Origin: Pseudocercospora fijiensis CIRAD86 | Lineage: Eukaryota; Ascomycota; Dothideomycetes; Mycosphaerellales; Mycosphaerellaceae | Direction of reading: 5' to 3' | Length of the DNA: 64,000 nt | Assembly (NCBI RefSeq): GCF_000340215.1 | Contig: NW_006921535.1 | Span: 4,078,596 to 4,142,595, forward strand | Part shown: positions 44,300 through 57,027 of the stretch, piece after piece | Layout: each line of letters begins with the position of its first letter | Position numbering within the stretch: the stretch's first letter is position 1 | Notes under the pieces: model-generated | What the model was told of the DNA's origin: nothing | The model's input: the letters and a program-made list of their open reading frames with translations, nothing else | The model's database searches: none | Made by a program: the position numbers and the translations under genes

Positions 44300-46240
44300 A
44301 ATTTCAACTAGTAGTAGCTAAACTCTTCGGCACTATATTAATCTATATTAAGGCCTATCGCGATAAAATACATAGGCATACGTATCTATAATCAAATTAG
44401 TCGCTATATATACCGGAATGTTTTAAGTTACTTCTAGGTAATTCGACAATCCGCGAAGGCGTAGTTACCGCTAGTATATAGGATACAGGTTAGTCTAGCG
44501 CTAACCGAGCGTCTAATACGAAGACGGTAATATTAGAAAATAGCATCGTAATATAGCAGGATATAAGTTTAATATGTTAATAGTATTACCGAAAAGTGTA
44601 GGCTAACTCTAAGATGCCGAGTCGTAGTATTAATCCGCCCCTAAATTATTAATCGACCCCGAACTTAGCAACCCTATATATAAATAATGTATATGTCTAT
44701 ACTAGACTAGCAGTGCTCGCACGCTATCCTACGATAATATATAATACTGCCTTAAGCCGACCGTAGCAAACGTTTATCGTGCTACTTAGAGTTAGCGGTA
44801 GCTAAACATTCGAGTTATAGTAAAACATACTTCTCTAGACACTATCGATATACTGCTTATCTACGCCGCGGACTAAAGCAATAGCACGATCCTTACTAGC
44901 GTCCTAGTCTAATATACTGCCGTCCGGAAACATAATATAGTCGGCGAGCTTAGTATTAGCTAGAACTAGATCGTATAGGAGGTATGTAAACTAGTCTTCT
45001 AGGTACGAGCGATCGAGTAGCAAATCCTTATTAGCGAACTAGCCTATAAAATAGAAAGAGGCACTAGTAGTAGTATAATTGCTACCGACTAGAAAACAGT
45101 AGACGCGAGTATTATTACCCTCCCTAGCCTACTAGTATAGAAAGCCGATTAACTCTAGGTTATATCCTATAATATCCTATTAAGTATAGGCGAGCGAGTA
45201 GGTAATACCCGGCTAAAGCACCTACATCGACACGATTAGCTCTAAATCTCGCTGCGTCGAAGATATAGTCTAGTATAAGGGCAATTCGACCCTAACCGGA
45301 AACACACCTAGCCGACCTTAATACCTAGAACCCTAAAGCGGGTTAGAGCCGCGGGCTCTAGCTAATAGAATAGTGCTATTAGCTAGGGAGCGGATAACTA
45401 GCGCACTATCCCTAGAGCGACGCGAGACCCGATACTTAGCTACGCTAGAGGTTAAGACATAGGTTAATATTAATAAGTCGGCGTATAGGTCTATATAATA
45501 GCGTATATATAATAGCGTATATATAATAGCGTGTGTGTGAAAATTAAATAGAGTCGATAGGATAAGGCTTTATACTTCTATCTAATAGGCGTACCGATAG
45601 GGTAGTTATAACTACTACGAGTCTTAGAGGCCTTAGATTTAATATAAACCGCTTATTAGATGCCGCCTTAAACGACGTTGTTACTAAGTCGGCTAAGCAA
45701 TACTTACTAGCAGTCACTCGAGCGCTATTCGTTTACTTTACTTAGGAATACAACCTAGCTATAATATAACTAGAGCAAGCCTTAGTAGTACCGGGCGAAT
45801 TTAACGTAATTAATAATACTACGGGGCAGTATCAAACCGGAGTAATACTACTCCTATACGTATATAGAATTAAATATATACAACGCATTTTACGGTATAA
45901 TATATAGGCCTTAGGGCGTTAGAAGTAACGTAGAAGTCTAGTCGAAGTGTAGTACGGTCGTTTATATTTAGTATTAATTTTCCGATTAGTCCTAACTAGT
46001 AGCCGAGTCGGACGGCGAGTCGGTATACAAATTAGTATTCAAATATTATCGTAAGAGGCGCTAGTAGAGTAACATTAAGTTAGTATAATCGAACGGGATA
46101 AATCCGAGATTTTGCCGAATCCGCGGGCTACGAATCGATATCGAGTCGGACCCCGACTTATGCCTAACTTCGTAGTAGTAGAGCCTTAGTAACTTCGTAT
46201 ACGTCGATATACGGCAACCCTATAGTAGCTATAGCACTAG
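44300..46240. other. RIP-degraded segment between Argonaute and transposase
   Basis: TA-rich DNA inside the Plavaka-type element. Broken frames exist on both strands, and I could not assign any to a family. A short tandem repeat (AATAGCGTATATAT, three units, then GTGTGTGT) lies at 45,497-45,540. Confidence 0.5.
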
Positions 46241-46249
46241 CGCCTATTA

Positions 46250-49200
46250 TCGAAAGCTAACTATATATATAGTAATGTCTTACTATATCGAATACGGATT
46301 ATACAACCGGCTACTTAAAAGCTCCTATAGCTATAAGCAATACAGAAACAAGTGCGAGAAACGCGTCGTACTAAAAGAATTTGCCGAGTACGATTCTACT
46401 ACAAACAATGCCGCGAAGCGAGCCCGACTTAACTTATATACGATCTAAGGTAGTAACTAGAGCGCCGAACAAGCCGACGACAGATCGATACTAGAAGGCA
46501 TATAGTAAGACGTAAATAAAGAAGGTACAATAGAAGCTGTTCTAGTAACGACATTAACGCTAATAGTACTAGCGCTATAGGAAGATAAGGGAAGTATAGA
46601 TAGCATTAAATAGGATAGATATCTTAAATTACCGGAATTCGATATATAGGATAGCCTAGCGGACGAAGACGAAATAGAAAGCATATAGGCAACTACCGCC
46701 GGAACGATAATAACGCTAGGAAGCTAGAAGTCAATAAGATTACGGCTAATACTAAAAGGCTACCGTACCGCGGATAATATCGATATATTTACCGAATATA
46801 CTAGCTATACCGCTAGCAAGCCTATAGCTAGGTATAGTATAATTACAGTTTAGTATAGTAGAGTAAATATAAGCGCCTAATCTATAAGCAGCGTTAAAAT
46901 ACGAATATAAGATACTTCGGGCGAGTACGGAATATTTAAGTTACTATTCGATATAAGCTTTACGCAATTCTTAAAGAGAGAGAGAATATCCGGACATACA
47001 ATTACGAGGCTTTTCGAAGACGAGAGGCTAGCACTACTGCACGATCTACTAAGCTAGAAAAGTATAAAGGCTATAACGTCGAAACTGCGAGCCGGCGGTA
47101 TACTACTATCGAGGGCATTAGGTTAAATAAAGGTTCGAAAGCTATACCTTCCGATAAGTCGAACGGGTTACGGCAGCACGGAGCTAGTGCTACGATACCG
47201 ATCCGTTAAGAAAGCAGTAATATTCTTAATAGGTTATAGTAGCTTTAGGAATAATCTAGTATATAAGCTATATCGAGCGTAGACGACTAACGACCTACTA
47301 CGGCGAATCTACTCTAATATAGCGTTAGCAGACTAGTAGTAGGATACCTAGAGCAAGATAAATATAGACGGCGCAACGATCGTACCTCTAATTGTATCAA
47401 CCGATAAAACGTAGATAACTAACTACTAAGGTAACTTAATAGTATACCTTATATACCTTACTATCGGAAACCTATACGTACGAGCACGCAACGCGAATAA
47501 CAGACCCGGCACGATCTTACTAGGACTACTACCGGTCGTTAAGGATAGCGATAGTTTTACTAAAAACAGTATATATTATATATCGATAGTATATATATTT
47601 CGCTCCGCTATAAAAGCGGCCGACGGCAAGGGCTAGGATATTATATACGTAGATAGCGCGACGCGTAGGTGCTTTCTAATCTTAGTAGTAATGTTAGTAG
47701 ACTATAAAGAGTAAGTTGCAATTACCGGAGTTAAGACAAATATGCATTACCTAAGTTGCCTAGTATACCCGACAGAACGAGAGCACCTCGATATTATAGT
47801 AGAATAGCGGTTATACGAATCTACGAAGCAGCGATATCTAAGGCAACGCAAAGGCGAATATATAGCGAAGGATCCGTAGAACGTCTACGATATCGATTAC
47901 TTTATATAGCGCTAGAAACACGTCGATATATACCGGTCTTTAGTAGTAGACACACTATACTAGCTACTAAAAGGAGTGCTAATACACGCAATCTAATAGA
48001 CTACGGACCTACTAGTAGATAAGATAAGCTATATAAAAACGAGGAGATACCGACTAGTTGCCGACTCGACCCCGAATAGGGGCCTATCTACTAAAATAAG
48101 AAAGCTAGGGAAAATAGTAGTATAAGGGATTATCGATATAATACTAGATAGACGGTTCGCGTATATACCCGTATATACTAATCTTCGCAAGTTCTGCTAC
48201 TACTTAGCAGTTACTTAGTAGATAGGCTAAGAGTAGCAAAGCGTCCTACGAGTCTTATTAGTTGTATTTGTACTACTACTTAAAGAGGTCCGTTAACCGT
48301 AGGCGATAAGATTTCTACGTATACTAGTAGACTTTACCGTTCTAGCGATATATAGATACTATAACGACGAAACAGTTAAGTATCTTAGGATAGCATTATA
48401 CCGGATAAACGAATAGAAGAATGTATTTCGCCTATATAGGATAACAAAGGTATAGAAGAGGGCCTAGCGGGAGGCGAAGGCTACTACGCGAAGAACGAAC
48501 GACCTAAATAACGACGATGCGGTTATAATAGACGAGAACGACGAAGCTAACGAGCTAATAATAATACAAATAGAAGGGCACTTTAATATACCGAAATTCT
48601 ACGGTATAATATATGCCCCGAGCTATATTAAGACGTTCGGCAATCTTCTAGACTTAAATACTAGCTATTTCGAGCACAAATACTATAAACTACTAAAGCT
48701 TGCATTTCGGCTAATAAATAAGAAGCCTAGCTAGGAAGAAAGTATACTAGATAGCGATGCTAACAGATTAAATATACAGGCCGAAGACGATAAAGAATAT
48801 ATAGCAATCCCTATAAATGCTCGCACTATTAAGGAGTATACGCAACAGCTAATAATGCTAACTATAGTACGGCTAGTCGAGGACATCCTAGGATACTAGC
48901 CCGAGAAATAGAGAGACGGAAAGAAATCGGTTAAGTAGATTACGATAAGGGAGGCTATAGCTATAATAGAAGAGAACTTAGGTCGCGACTTCTAATAAGC
49001 GATTGCGGTATTCGTACGGCAATAGGGTACCTACGATAAGAATAGCGTATTAAGTACCGTAGCCGACCCTAACGATATCGTAACGGACTATATATACGTC
49101 CTAGATATAGAGATCTGCTTTTACGGTAGAATCCGATACTAGAAGCCTACGGGTAAGGATATAGAACATCCTAACATAGTAGTAGCCGACTTCGCGAGAT

Positions 49201-49870
49201 ATATACTAAACTAGGAGGAGCTCTACGGCAATAGACGTTATAATTTTATATAGGTATAGGAATACAACGTTAATTGTATAGAAACACCTAATAAATTAGC
49301 GGTTCGATTCGGCGGTCGCCTACTAGCTTAACTAAAGTACGTAATCTCGATTAATATAGAAATAGGAATTAAATATAGGAAGGGGCTTAGGACGAAATAG
49401 AGGCCCGTTATAGGCGTTTTTATTAAGCTTTACGACTATGTTAACGACAAGAGCGAGTACAAGGATGCGTATAGTCTAACGACAATCCGGCTACGGCGTC
49501 TTTTACCGTACTATAGTAGACTTAAAGGGCGACGGGTATATAGCCTACTACTAGTCTATTATATATTATACGCCGTACCCGTAGACGAAGGCGCCCTATA
49601 TAGGACTCGCTATATTAATAGTATAGTTAATTTCGAGACGTATAATATAATTTACGACGAGGAATAGGAGGATAAGGAAATGCGAGCTATAAAGGCTTAT
49701 AGGCGAGTAATAAAAAGGCAACGTACTATATAGAGTATATAGAAATCGCACCTCCGAAACATAGAGGATAATAATACTAAGGCGGCGAAGAATGATTTTA
49801 TAGTTTATAGAGAACGTATAAGATAGGATATAGCGATATATAGTAATAACGGTTAATATAATAGTAATAT
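46250..49870 (+). pseudogene. Plavaka-type transposase, RIP-inactivated
   Basis: Plus-strand frame about 3.6 kb long with RIP-type stops. Blocks in the order typical of Plavaka transposases: DGATIVPLIVSTDKT (about 47,370-47,412), LIVYLIYLTIGNLYVRAR (47,440-47,490), LLGLLPVVKDSDS. A zinc-binding-like block follows with THMH-type spacing reduced to TNMHYLSCLVYPTEREHL. Further on come SLVVDTLY*LLKGVLIHAI (where the family has a leader H-Q-L-x-K-G), ILDRRFAYIPVYTNLRKFCY, FLRILVDFTVLAIYRYYNDE and HFNIPKFYGIIYAPSYIKTF. The reading continues to about 49,870, within 200 bp of the right terminal repeat region. Plavaka belongs to the CMC-like transposons known mainly from fungi. The call is firm at family level. 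Confidence 0.85.
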
Positions 49871-50034
49871 ACTTAAAACTGTAGTACTACTAGTATATTC
49901 TAGTTTAGACCGAGTCGACTAATACGACCGAGTCGACGAGTCGATAAGTATTAATATAGCACTATACAAACAGTATAAACACTACTAACGACTGCGACTG
50001 CGAGCGACCTAGAGCGATCCTATATATATAAAAA

Positions 50035-50211
50035 TTTACCGTATCGATCCTATCGATCGCGTCGATCCTATCGATCCTATCGATCCTAAGCAATCCGGAT
50101 ACGAGTCGGGTCGCGACTTAGTCGCTTAGGATCGCTTAGGATCGCTTAGGATCGCTTAGGATCGATAGGATCGATAGGATCGACGCGATTAGAAAAAAAG
50201 TTTTTATAACG
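50035..50211 (-). repeat. Right terminal inverted repeat and subterminal repeats of the Plavaka-type element
   Basis: The terminal block is the complement of CGTTATAAAAACTTTTTT. It is preceded by runs of GCTTAGGATC (x4-5) and ATCGATAGG, and further in by GATCCTATC units, in mirror image to the left end. Confidence 0.85.
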
Positions 50212-53200
50212 TACTAGTAAAGGGCTAAGGTATAAGTCCTATTAATCTAGAAAATTATAGTTAAAGCTACTACGAAAAGCTAGTAAGGATTAGAATCGAG
50301 ACTAGTCGTCTTTATATCCTCGATATAGAGTAGAAGTTTCTTTATTAGTATTAGAGCGAAGCCTTTACGTCTATAAAGGCAAAGTAGCTTACGATTAATA
50401 CGATCGGGGCTAGGTATCTAGGGACGGTAGAAGTATTACTATAGGAGGAAGGGGTATAGGTAATTATTCTATACTCGGCATATATAGCCGGCGTTCGTAG
50501 CCGGTAGATACTAACAGTTAAATAGAAAGCGTTTCTCGAAGGCAGAGTGCTACTACTATATAAAATCTTTACTAAGGTAGAGAGGGCTTATATCCGGAAT
50601 CTAAGCTACTAGTAGGATAGGTTAGCGTTAGAATTCTCTAAATCTCTATATAAGCCTCCGAAGGATTACCTATTTTAGCGATACGGCTTTATCTCAACTA
50701 CTCCGTAGATACCCGAAGAAGCTCGAGCGCTCTTTAAGGTCTTTACTAAGAAGTAGAAGGAGTTCGAGGATTAGGATTAGTTAATAGAGCTATTAGTTAG
50801 TCTTAGGTTTCGTAGTTAGACTCGGCCTAAGCATTTGCTTATCGAGTATCTTATACCGAAAGAGGATAGATTAAGACTAAAAACGAGCTTAGATTCGTTA
50901 GGTATAGTAGCTCGGTTCCGTTAGTAGGAGAGAGCCGCCGTATAGAAGGCGAAATTTAGGTAGTTAGGGTAGCTAGGAAAGAAATTCTAGTAGTTAGGCT
51001 AGCTAGAGTAGCTAGGAAAAAAAAATCTAGTAGTTAGGTAGCTAGGAAACAAAAAAAAAGGTAGCTAGCTATTTACTACCTAGCTGTTCCTAACGATACG
51101 ATACTATAAAAGAAAGGGTATTTCCCTATAGCTACTAGTATATATCTACTACTCCTAAGTCCTTACCTTACCGTACGAAACCTTAAAACATACCGACCGA
51201 TATTATATATATACTAGGAGCTATACTAGGAAGGGTAATAACGAGACGATAGTCGAAATAGTCTAGTATACGAGCGAGATTACGATAACGTCGAGAGGAG
51301 GTCGTATACTTACCTTCGAGCCTATCGAGTCCTAGACGACGATTAGGGCTAGATTTATCCTCTCCGAATCCTAGTAGTAGGAATTTATTATAGGGTACTA
51401 CTACCTAGTCCTTACCTTTATAGAGTCTAAGTAGAAGGTTATTCGGAGATATAAGAATATCGAGTATTAACCCGGAAATCTTCGAAAAGGCTAGCTAGGC
51501 GTATCTTTAGAAAACCGAGTATATAGAGCAGTTTAATTAATAGGTCTATAAGATATAGTTCCTTTTATACTTATATTTAAAGGAGTATAAACTCCGGAAG
51601 TACTCGATGCGATAGGGGAGTAAGGAGCGAATAGATATATTCTAGAAGTTCTTTATAGAGGGGGCATTACACCGTTATACGACTTCTCGACTTAAAGGTT
51701 AACTAGTAATTGTCTACAACTTCTACGGTTTAATCTTAAAATACCCGAAACTAGGGGATAGGAACTTATCGCCTACGAACTATCTCTATTCTAAACAATA
51801 TCGGGAATCTTAAGGAGAGAGGAGAGTTAATATAGATATAGCGTTCTAGAAAGAGGTACGTCTTCTAAAATGCCGGCTATAGCTACCGGCTATAGCTGCC
51901 GGCTATAGCTACCGGCTATAGCTACCGGCTATAGATTCCGGCTATAGATTCCGGCTACTTAAATTAACCGTAGAGGTCTAGCTAATTATTATAGGCTACG
52001 CTTAAGGAAGCTCTAGGATTAAAGGCTACCGATTTCTCCCCCGAAGACTTTAAGTAACTAGTAAACGAAATACTAGCTATAAACGGTCTTCCGGAAGACT
52101 TCTAAGAAAGGGAGTCTATATAGAAGATATACCTATATCTTATAAACTATCCTCCCCTATTTCTCGGCGCGATAACCTAGCGTATTATATTCGAAAAGAA
52201 CAAAGAGGCTACGTTAGACGATATTCGGGAGATCCTCCGTAATACTCGCCGAGTAGCTATTACTATCGATAGCTAGTTAAGCCGGACTATAAGAGCCTCC
52301 TTCCTCTCGATTATACTATACTTTATTAATTCGGATTAGAAACTCTAGGAACTTATAATCGGATTCCCTAAAATTCTAGGTTCCTATACTAGTAAGGATA
52401 TAGCGAAGCTTATTTATACGGCAATAGATAGGGTTAGCGTAATAACGAAACTAATCTCGATTACTACGGACAACGCTAGTAATAATCGAACATTATATAA
52501 GGCGTTATATATACAATTCACTCGTATATATCTTTAAAATTACTAATTGTATCGATAGGGTCGAGTATATAGAGGAGATTATAAGGTCTATAATCTAGCT
52601 TAATCTTCCGAATATTAAGCTCGCTACGATTCCGGATACGTACGACAATACGTACGATAATAACGATAAAGAGGAGCCTATTAATAGCCCTAGCCCTATT
52701 AAATCGGAGCCGACGTCGTTACTAGTTATATCCCTATAGAAGTTTCCCTACCTCGCTTATATAGTTTAAATCGCGATCCGAGCCCTCTTTAAGACGCTTA
52801 AAATTGTACTATTAAACGACGACTAGTAGAAGATCCTAGATAAGGATAAAGCAAAGTCGAAAGTCGAGAAACTTATTATAGTAATAAGACGGGATAAGGT
52901 AGAGAGCCTCGCTCTCGTTTTATATAAGGTATAACTTTTGTCTATAGCCGGCACCTATAGCCGGCAACCTAGTATAGTTCTAACTCTTTTTCTCTAGCTT
53001 CGTCGTCTAGTAATATATACGAACTCGAGCTTATAGAGATATAACCGATTCGAGGCTATTTAAAAGAACCTAATCGAGCGCTTTAAAACCGATACCTAGA
53101 ATATCGTATAGAATAAGCGATAGTAAAAGCGGCCTCCTTAGCGCCTACTCTGTTTTACCTAAGACGTTAAGACCTAGTTCGATTCGACTTTCTATATAGT

Positions 53201-53500
53201 TATAAGGGGATATACTTTATATACCGCTCTCGAGATCTATTAGAGTTCCGAGGGTATTAAGTAGCTCGGCCTTACTACCGCCGAATAGCGCTAAGTAGAG
53301 TATCTCGTCGATATTAGTAAGCATTACGCGAAGGTTACTACTACGATTAGAAGAACCCGAGGACCGACGATCTACCTTATCTTTACGTACTATAACTAGC
53401 TCTTTAACGAGCTCGAGGAAACCGTAGCTAAGCTAGCTAAGAAGAGCGTTCTCTAGAAAGTAGCTATAACGAAAGCTATAGATACCTCCTATACTAAGTT
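50212..53500 (-). mobile_element. hAT-A copy 3, second part (inverted), broken at Gypsy junction
   Basis: Reverse complement of about 34,870-38,126 of copy 1. It contains the second half of the Lys-rich gene, the upstream frame and most of the transposase. Similarity ends at ...ATACTAAGTT (53,500), where Gypsy LTR-like sequence starts. The left end of this copy, with the two H3 genes, is not found in the window. Confidence 0.9.
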
Positions 53501-53736
53501 ATTATTAAGATATTAATTAGATAGCTATCTAAATTAATAACGAGTTAGAGAAGGAAGAAAGAGAGGCTCTCTCGTAGAAGAGGCTTTTATCCGCTTAGCG
53601 GATGCCTTAGGTATCGAGTTACGTAACTTCGGGTCGCTTATAGCTTAGGTCTAATAATACCCCCGGGGTAGTATTAGCTAGCCCCGTTACGTAACTTCAA
53701 ATTTTATATATAAGTCGCTAAGATCGTAATAGTACT
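53501..53736 (-). repeat. Probable Gypsy 3' LTR (minus strand)
   Basis: On the minus strand a polypurine tract (AAAGGGGGGAG, 53,737-53,746) is followed by ACTATTACGATCTTAGCG, a usual Ty3/Gypsy layout. The LTR would end at the junction with hAT-A. No second LTR is visible, so its borders are inferred. Confidence 0.5.
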
Positions 53737-53749
53737 CCCCCCTTTCGTA

Positions 53750-55440
53750 AACGACGTCTACGGCGCTTTACTTACTTATCGTTAAAGTATTACGATTATA
53801 GCGACTAATAGTAGAGCGCTTAGTCGCGTTAGTATCGCGGAGTTAGTAATATACGGCGGTCGCGGTTTACGCGGGTATCGAGTATAATAGTCTTCTACTA
53901 CTTCTAGCGCGTTAGTAACGTTCTCGGCAACTTCCTATATCGGTTTATCGTATCTAATCTACTTTACTTTATACTAGATGTTCTTACCCTTTCCTTTTAT
54001 ATCTAGTATCCTTTCTACTTCCTATTCTTTATCTCTATCGATAACTAGCGGCGGCGGCGGCTCGTACTATTAACTAGATATACCTATCTTCGGTACTAGA
54101 GTTAGTAACGAGATATAGAAGACGTTATATATACGTATTAAGTTAGGTAACTTTAATTAGTACGCGTATAGTAATACGACTTTAATAATCTTATATAGTC
54201 CTAAGTTCTTAACGTCGAGCTTAGCGTTTAGTCGATCGGTACTTATTCCTTTAAGCGATAGGAAGACCTTATTACCGATATAGTAGGTAGGAGCGGGTCG
54301 GCGATATTAGTTAGCGGAGTCTTCTATACGGGATTACTAATATCTTATCTATTTAATAAGATAGGTTTCGAGGGTCTATAAGTAGTCGATCTAGGCTTAA
54401 GTATCGTAGTTAAGTAGTAGGTCTTCTTCTAGTAATATTAATAGCTTACTTCCGAAGCGTAGATTATAGCTATAACTAGCTTAAAACGGCGATAATCCGG
54501 TAGTTTCGGAGGGTACGTTATTTATTATAAACTCGGCGATAGGGAGCTAGAGGCTCTAGTTATCTTACTCGTAGTTTATATATAATCGGAGATATCCCTT
54601 AATAACTTTATTTAAGCGTTTAGTTTGTTTATTAGTCTATAGGTACTAGGCGGTCGATAGGTTACGCTTAATACGTAGGCATTTATATAAGTAGTTCTAG
54701 AATTTAGAGATAAACTATATACCGCGGTCGGAAGTAATAGTATCCGGAAGACCGTAAAGCTTCTAAATATAGGTAAGGTAGGTATCTACGACTACTTAAG
54801 CGTTCGAGTATCTTTCCTTATATACGAATAGAATAAGGTATTATATCTTAGTTAGTCGATCGATAATAATAAGAATTAAGTTATAACCGGAGCTATTAGG
54901 AAGACTAGTAATAAAGTCTATTATTACGCTTTTCTATCGAGTAGTCGATATAGATAGAGGCCGAAGAAGTCCTCGTTTAGCTTATTTTAAAGATTTAGTC
55001 CGAAGGTAGGTATAGTAGGTACCGATATATCGCTTAACGTCCTTATATATTCGTAGCTAGTAGTAGCTATAGCTAACGAGGTAGAACGTCTTTATAATAC
55101 TAGGGTAGCTAGCGGTAGAATAGTCGTAGTACGTATAGATAATATTAGTATAGAGCGACTTATCTATTTTCTTAGCTTCTAGTATATAAAGGTAGTTATA
55201 GTAGAATAGGAGGTTATTATCCTTAACCTTATAGTCTAAGAGAGATAATAGGAGATTATTAAAAGGGTCTATTCTATTATAGAGGTATCCTTTTACTTAC
55301 TAGAAGAGAGTATCCTTAATTAAGGCATCTCGAACTCGCTTAGTAATATTCTCGGCGTTAATAAAGGTCTCGGCGCCGAGAGCCTCTATAGCAAATATAA
55401 CTATATTGTTACTTATAGTATTAATACGGGCTTTCGCAAA
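53750..55440 (-). pseudogene. Gypsy pol: integrase region, RIP-inactivated
   Basis: Minus-strand frame with RIP-type stops. From the N-terminus it reads RVRDALIKDTLF and then LYNRIDPFNNLLLSLLDYKV. Further on come a degenerate zinc-binding region, SVIIDFITSLPNSSGYNLIL (first integrase Asp, D-F-x-x-x-L-P), then IIIDRLTKI, then LPDTITSDRGI*FISKF (second Asp). The Glu block reads TNKQTKRLNKVIKGYL; the catalytic Glu position reads Lys, consistent with mutation. The C-terminal part toward 53,750 is not resolved. Confidence 0.85.
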
Positions 55441-55456
55441 TTAAGGTTTATCGTAA

Positions 55457-55588
55457 CCCTTACCCTAATCCTAACCCTAAGGGTTATTATCGTAAAAAAC
55501 GTAAAAGTCGTAAAATTGTCCGTTTCTTCGAGAATTGCAATTATTTACCTTAGGGTTACGCAACCCTAACCCTAACCCTAACCCTAAG
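55457..55588. repeat. Interstitial telomere-type repeats (CCCTAA/TTAGGG) within the Gypsy fragment
   Basis: 55,457-55,483 reads degenerate CCCTTACCCTAATCC then CTAACCCTAAGGG. 55,551-55,588 reads CTTAGGGTTACGCAACCCTA followed by three more CCTAA-type units. Units occur in both orientations around a ~70-bp spacer. They interrupt the pol reading frame between the part right of 55,590 and the integrase. Confidence 0.85.
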
Positions 55589-56136
55589 GAGAAGATCTTA
55601 TATACGGCGGATCGGAGATCGGCGGCTAAGTTATATAGCTTTAATATAAGCTAATAGTTATATTTAATACGTAGGTCCTTAGCTAATAAAGGTAGGTCGG
55701 CGGAGCTAGACCCCGTAGTAGTTTAGGTTAGTTTAGTTTAGTTTGCTAAGCCGAAACTCTAGTTTGGTTTAGGTTGGTTTGCTAAGCAACCATATAAGTA
55801 GCTAGTTCGAACTATATAATTTATCGGTTTTTAAGAAGTGTACGAATGTATACGTAGCTTTAAGCAAGCCCTTTATAAGACTTAGCAGTATAGCCGGCAG
55901 CGTAGCCGGCATTTTTAGTCCTTAGTACTTATAGAATTTTCGAATCCTACTTAGGCTACGTAGTTGTATAAAGGTACTTATATGACCTCAAATCTATAGA
56001 CAATTAGCTAAGGGCACTAACCAATCAAAAGCATATACATATATATAAGGCATTATAGTTTAGTTCGGAAACTGCACTCCTTAGGTATAAATTTCATCCT
56101 TTCGTTTACGGTTCAATTCCCTAACTGCTTAGCAGA

Positions 56137-56760
56137 ATGTCTTTATCTAGATCTAGGCAGAACTCATCGATTTCCCTAGAAGTCCTCCTCCTTAAGAAGT
56201 TTATACACTTTCCTACCGAACTATTCGACAATATTAAGTACTAGGATAGCTCCTCCCTCGGTATCGGCATAGTATATAAAAGAGCTATAAGGCAGCTCTA
56301 TAGAACGTTCCACTAGTCACTCGCTATACTAAGGCCGAATGCTAGTTCGTTCCTTAGAACTCTTAGTTATTTAGGAGATATAAAGGGTAGGGCAGGTAGT
56401 AACTTCGTATTGTATAAGGAGGTAGAGGCTACTATAGAAGAGGCCTTCAACCTATAGAAGATAGTAAAAGATATAGAGGCAGCTGCAGGTCTAGGTACCT
56501 AGTTGAATTTCTAGTAGGTAGAGTATAAGGATATTTAGAGGGAGTATTAGGTAGAGTTGCGAAGGCAGGTATATAATATGCTCTAGAAAATAGGGATAGT
56601 GCCTATAACTATAACTATTAGGCTCTTCAACCTTCCTTATTTTTCCCTGTTTTCTTTTTATAAAAATCTAAACTAATACAAATCAACCGGAATGTCTATC
56701 TTCTTTTAGTTCTTTAAAAAACCTAGTAGCGTGGCTAGCAGCGTAGCCGGCAGCGTAGCC
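56137..56760 (+). pseudogene. Unrecognised plus-strand cargo gene of hAT-A (left), copy 2
   Basis: Same frame as 30,250-30,870, starting MSLSRSR; the frame is conserved and stops are TAG/TAA only. Confidence 0.5.
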
Positions 56761-57027
56761 GGTAGCGTAGCCGGCAGCGTAGCCGGCCTTTTTACTTCTT
56801 AGTACTAACGGGATTTTAGGAGACTTCTATTCCGTACGGCTAATAAAGCATACTATACTATATATATATACTTAGAGAGTATTTAGAGCGCGGTATGTAG
56901 CGCCGTATAACAGCGGCTCATTTCGTATATAGAAAAGCTTACAGACGACACTACGAACATCCTTCCTACTAATATATCTATCCTATCTACCACTATCTCG
57001 AATGTAGACATTCTAGCCTTTTAGGAT

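Larger units (their letters stand above)
21299..50211 (+). mobile_element. Giant Plavaka-type DNA transposon (~28.9 kb; ~19.3 kb without nested hAT-A)
   Basis: Ends are inverted repeats: CGTTACGGAAACTTTTTT at 21,299 and the complement of CGTTATAAAAACTTTTTT ending at 50,211. They are followed by matching ATCGCG(A/T)CGATCCTATCGAT blocks. Outside lies TA on both sides. The interrupted hAT-A copy rejoins exactly as in the intact copy (GAGATACTAG near 38,125), so the target duplication is TA (or TAC if the ends are drawn one base in). It carries minus-strand unknown genes (22-25.5 kb), an SNF2-like helicase, an Argonaute and a Plavaka transposase, and it was itself interrupted by hAT-A copy 1 at 29,820-39,379. 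Confidence 0.85.
53501..55708 (-). mobile_element. Ty3/Gypsy retrotransposon fragment, cut by hAT-A copy 2
   Basis: It contains an LTR-like end, a polypurine tract and an integrase frame on the minus strand, and it stops at 55,708 where GACCCCGTAGTAG begins. The upstream pol (reverse transcriptase, RNase H) and gag are not in the window. Confidence 0.8.

Noticed and set aside
21299..50211. Starship (captain tyrosine recombinase) interpretation of the giant element
   Set aside because: It has true terminal inverted repeats and a Plavaka transposase, and I saw no DUF3435-type recombinase frame at either end.
55457..55588. Chromosome end at this place
   Set aside because: The repeats are short, occur in both orientations and are followed by more than 8 kb of transposon sequence, so they are interstitial.
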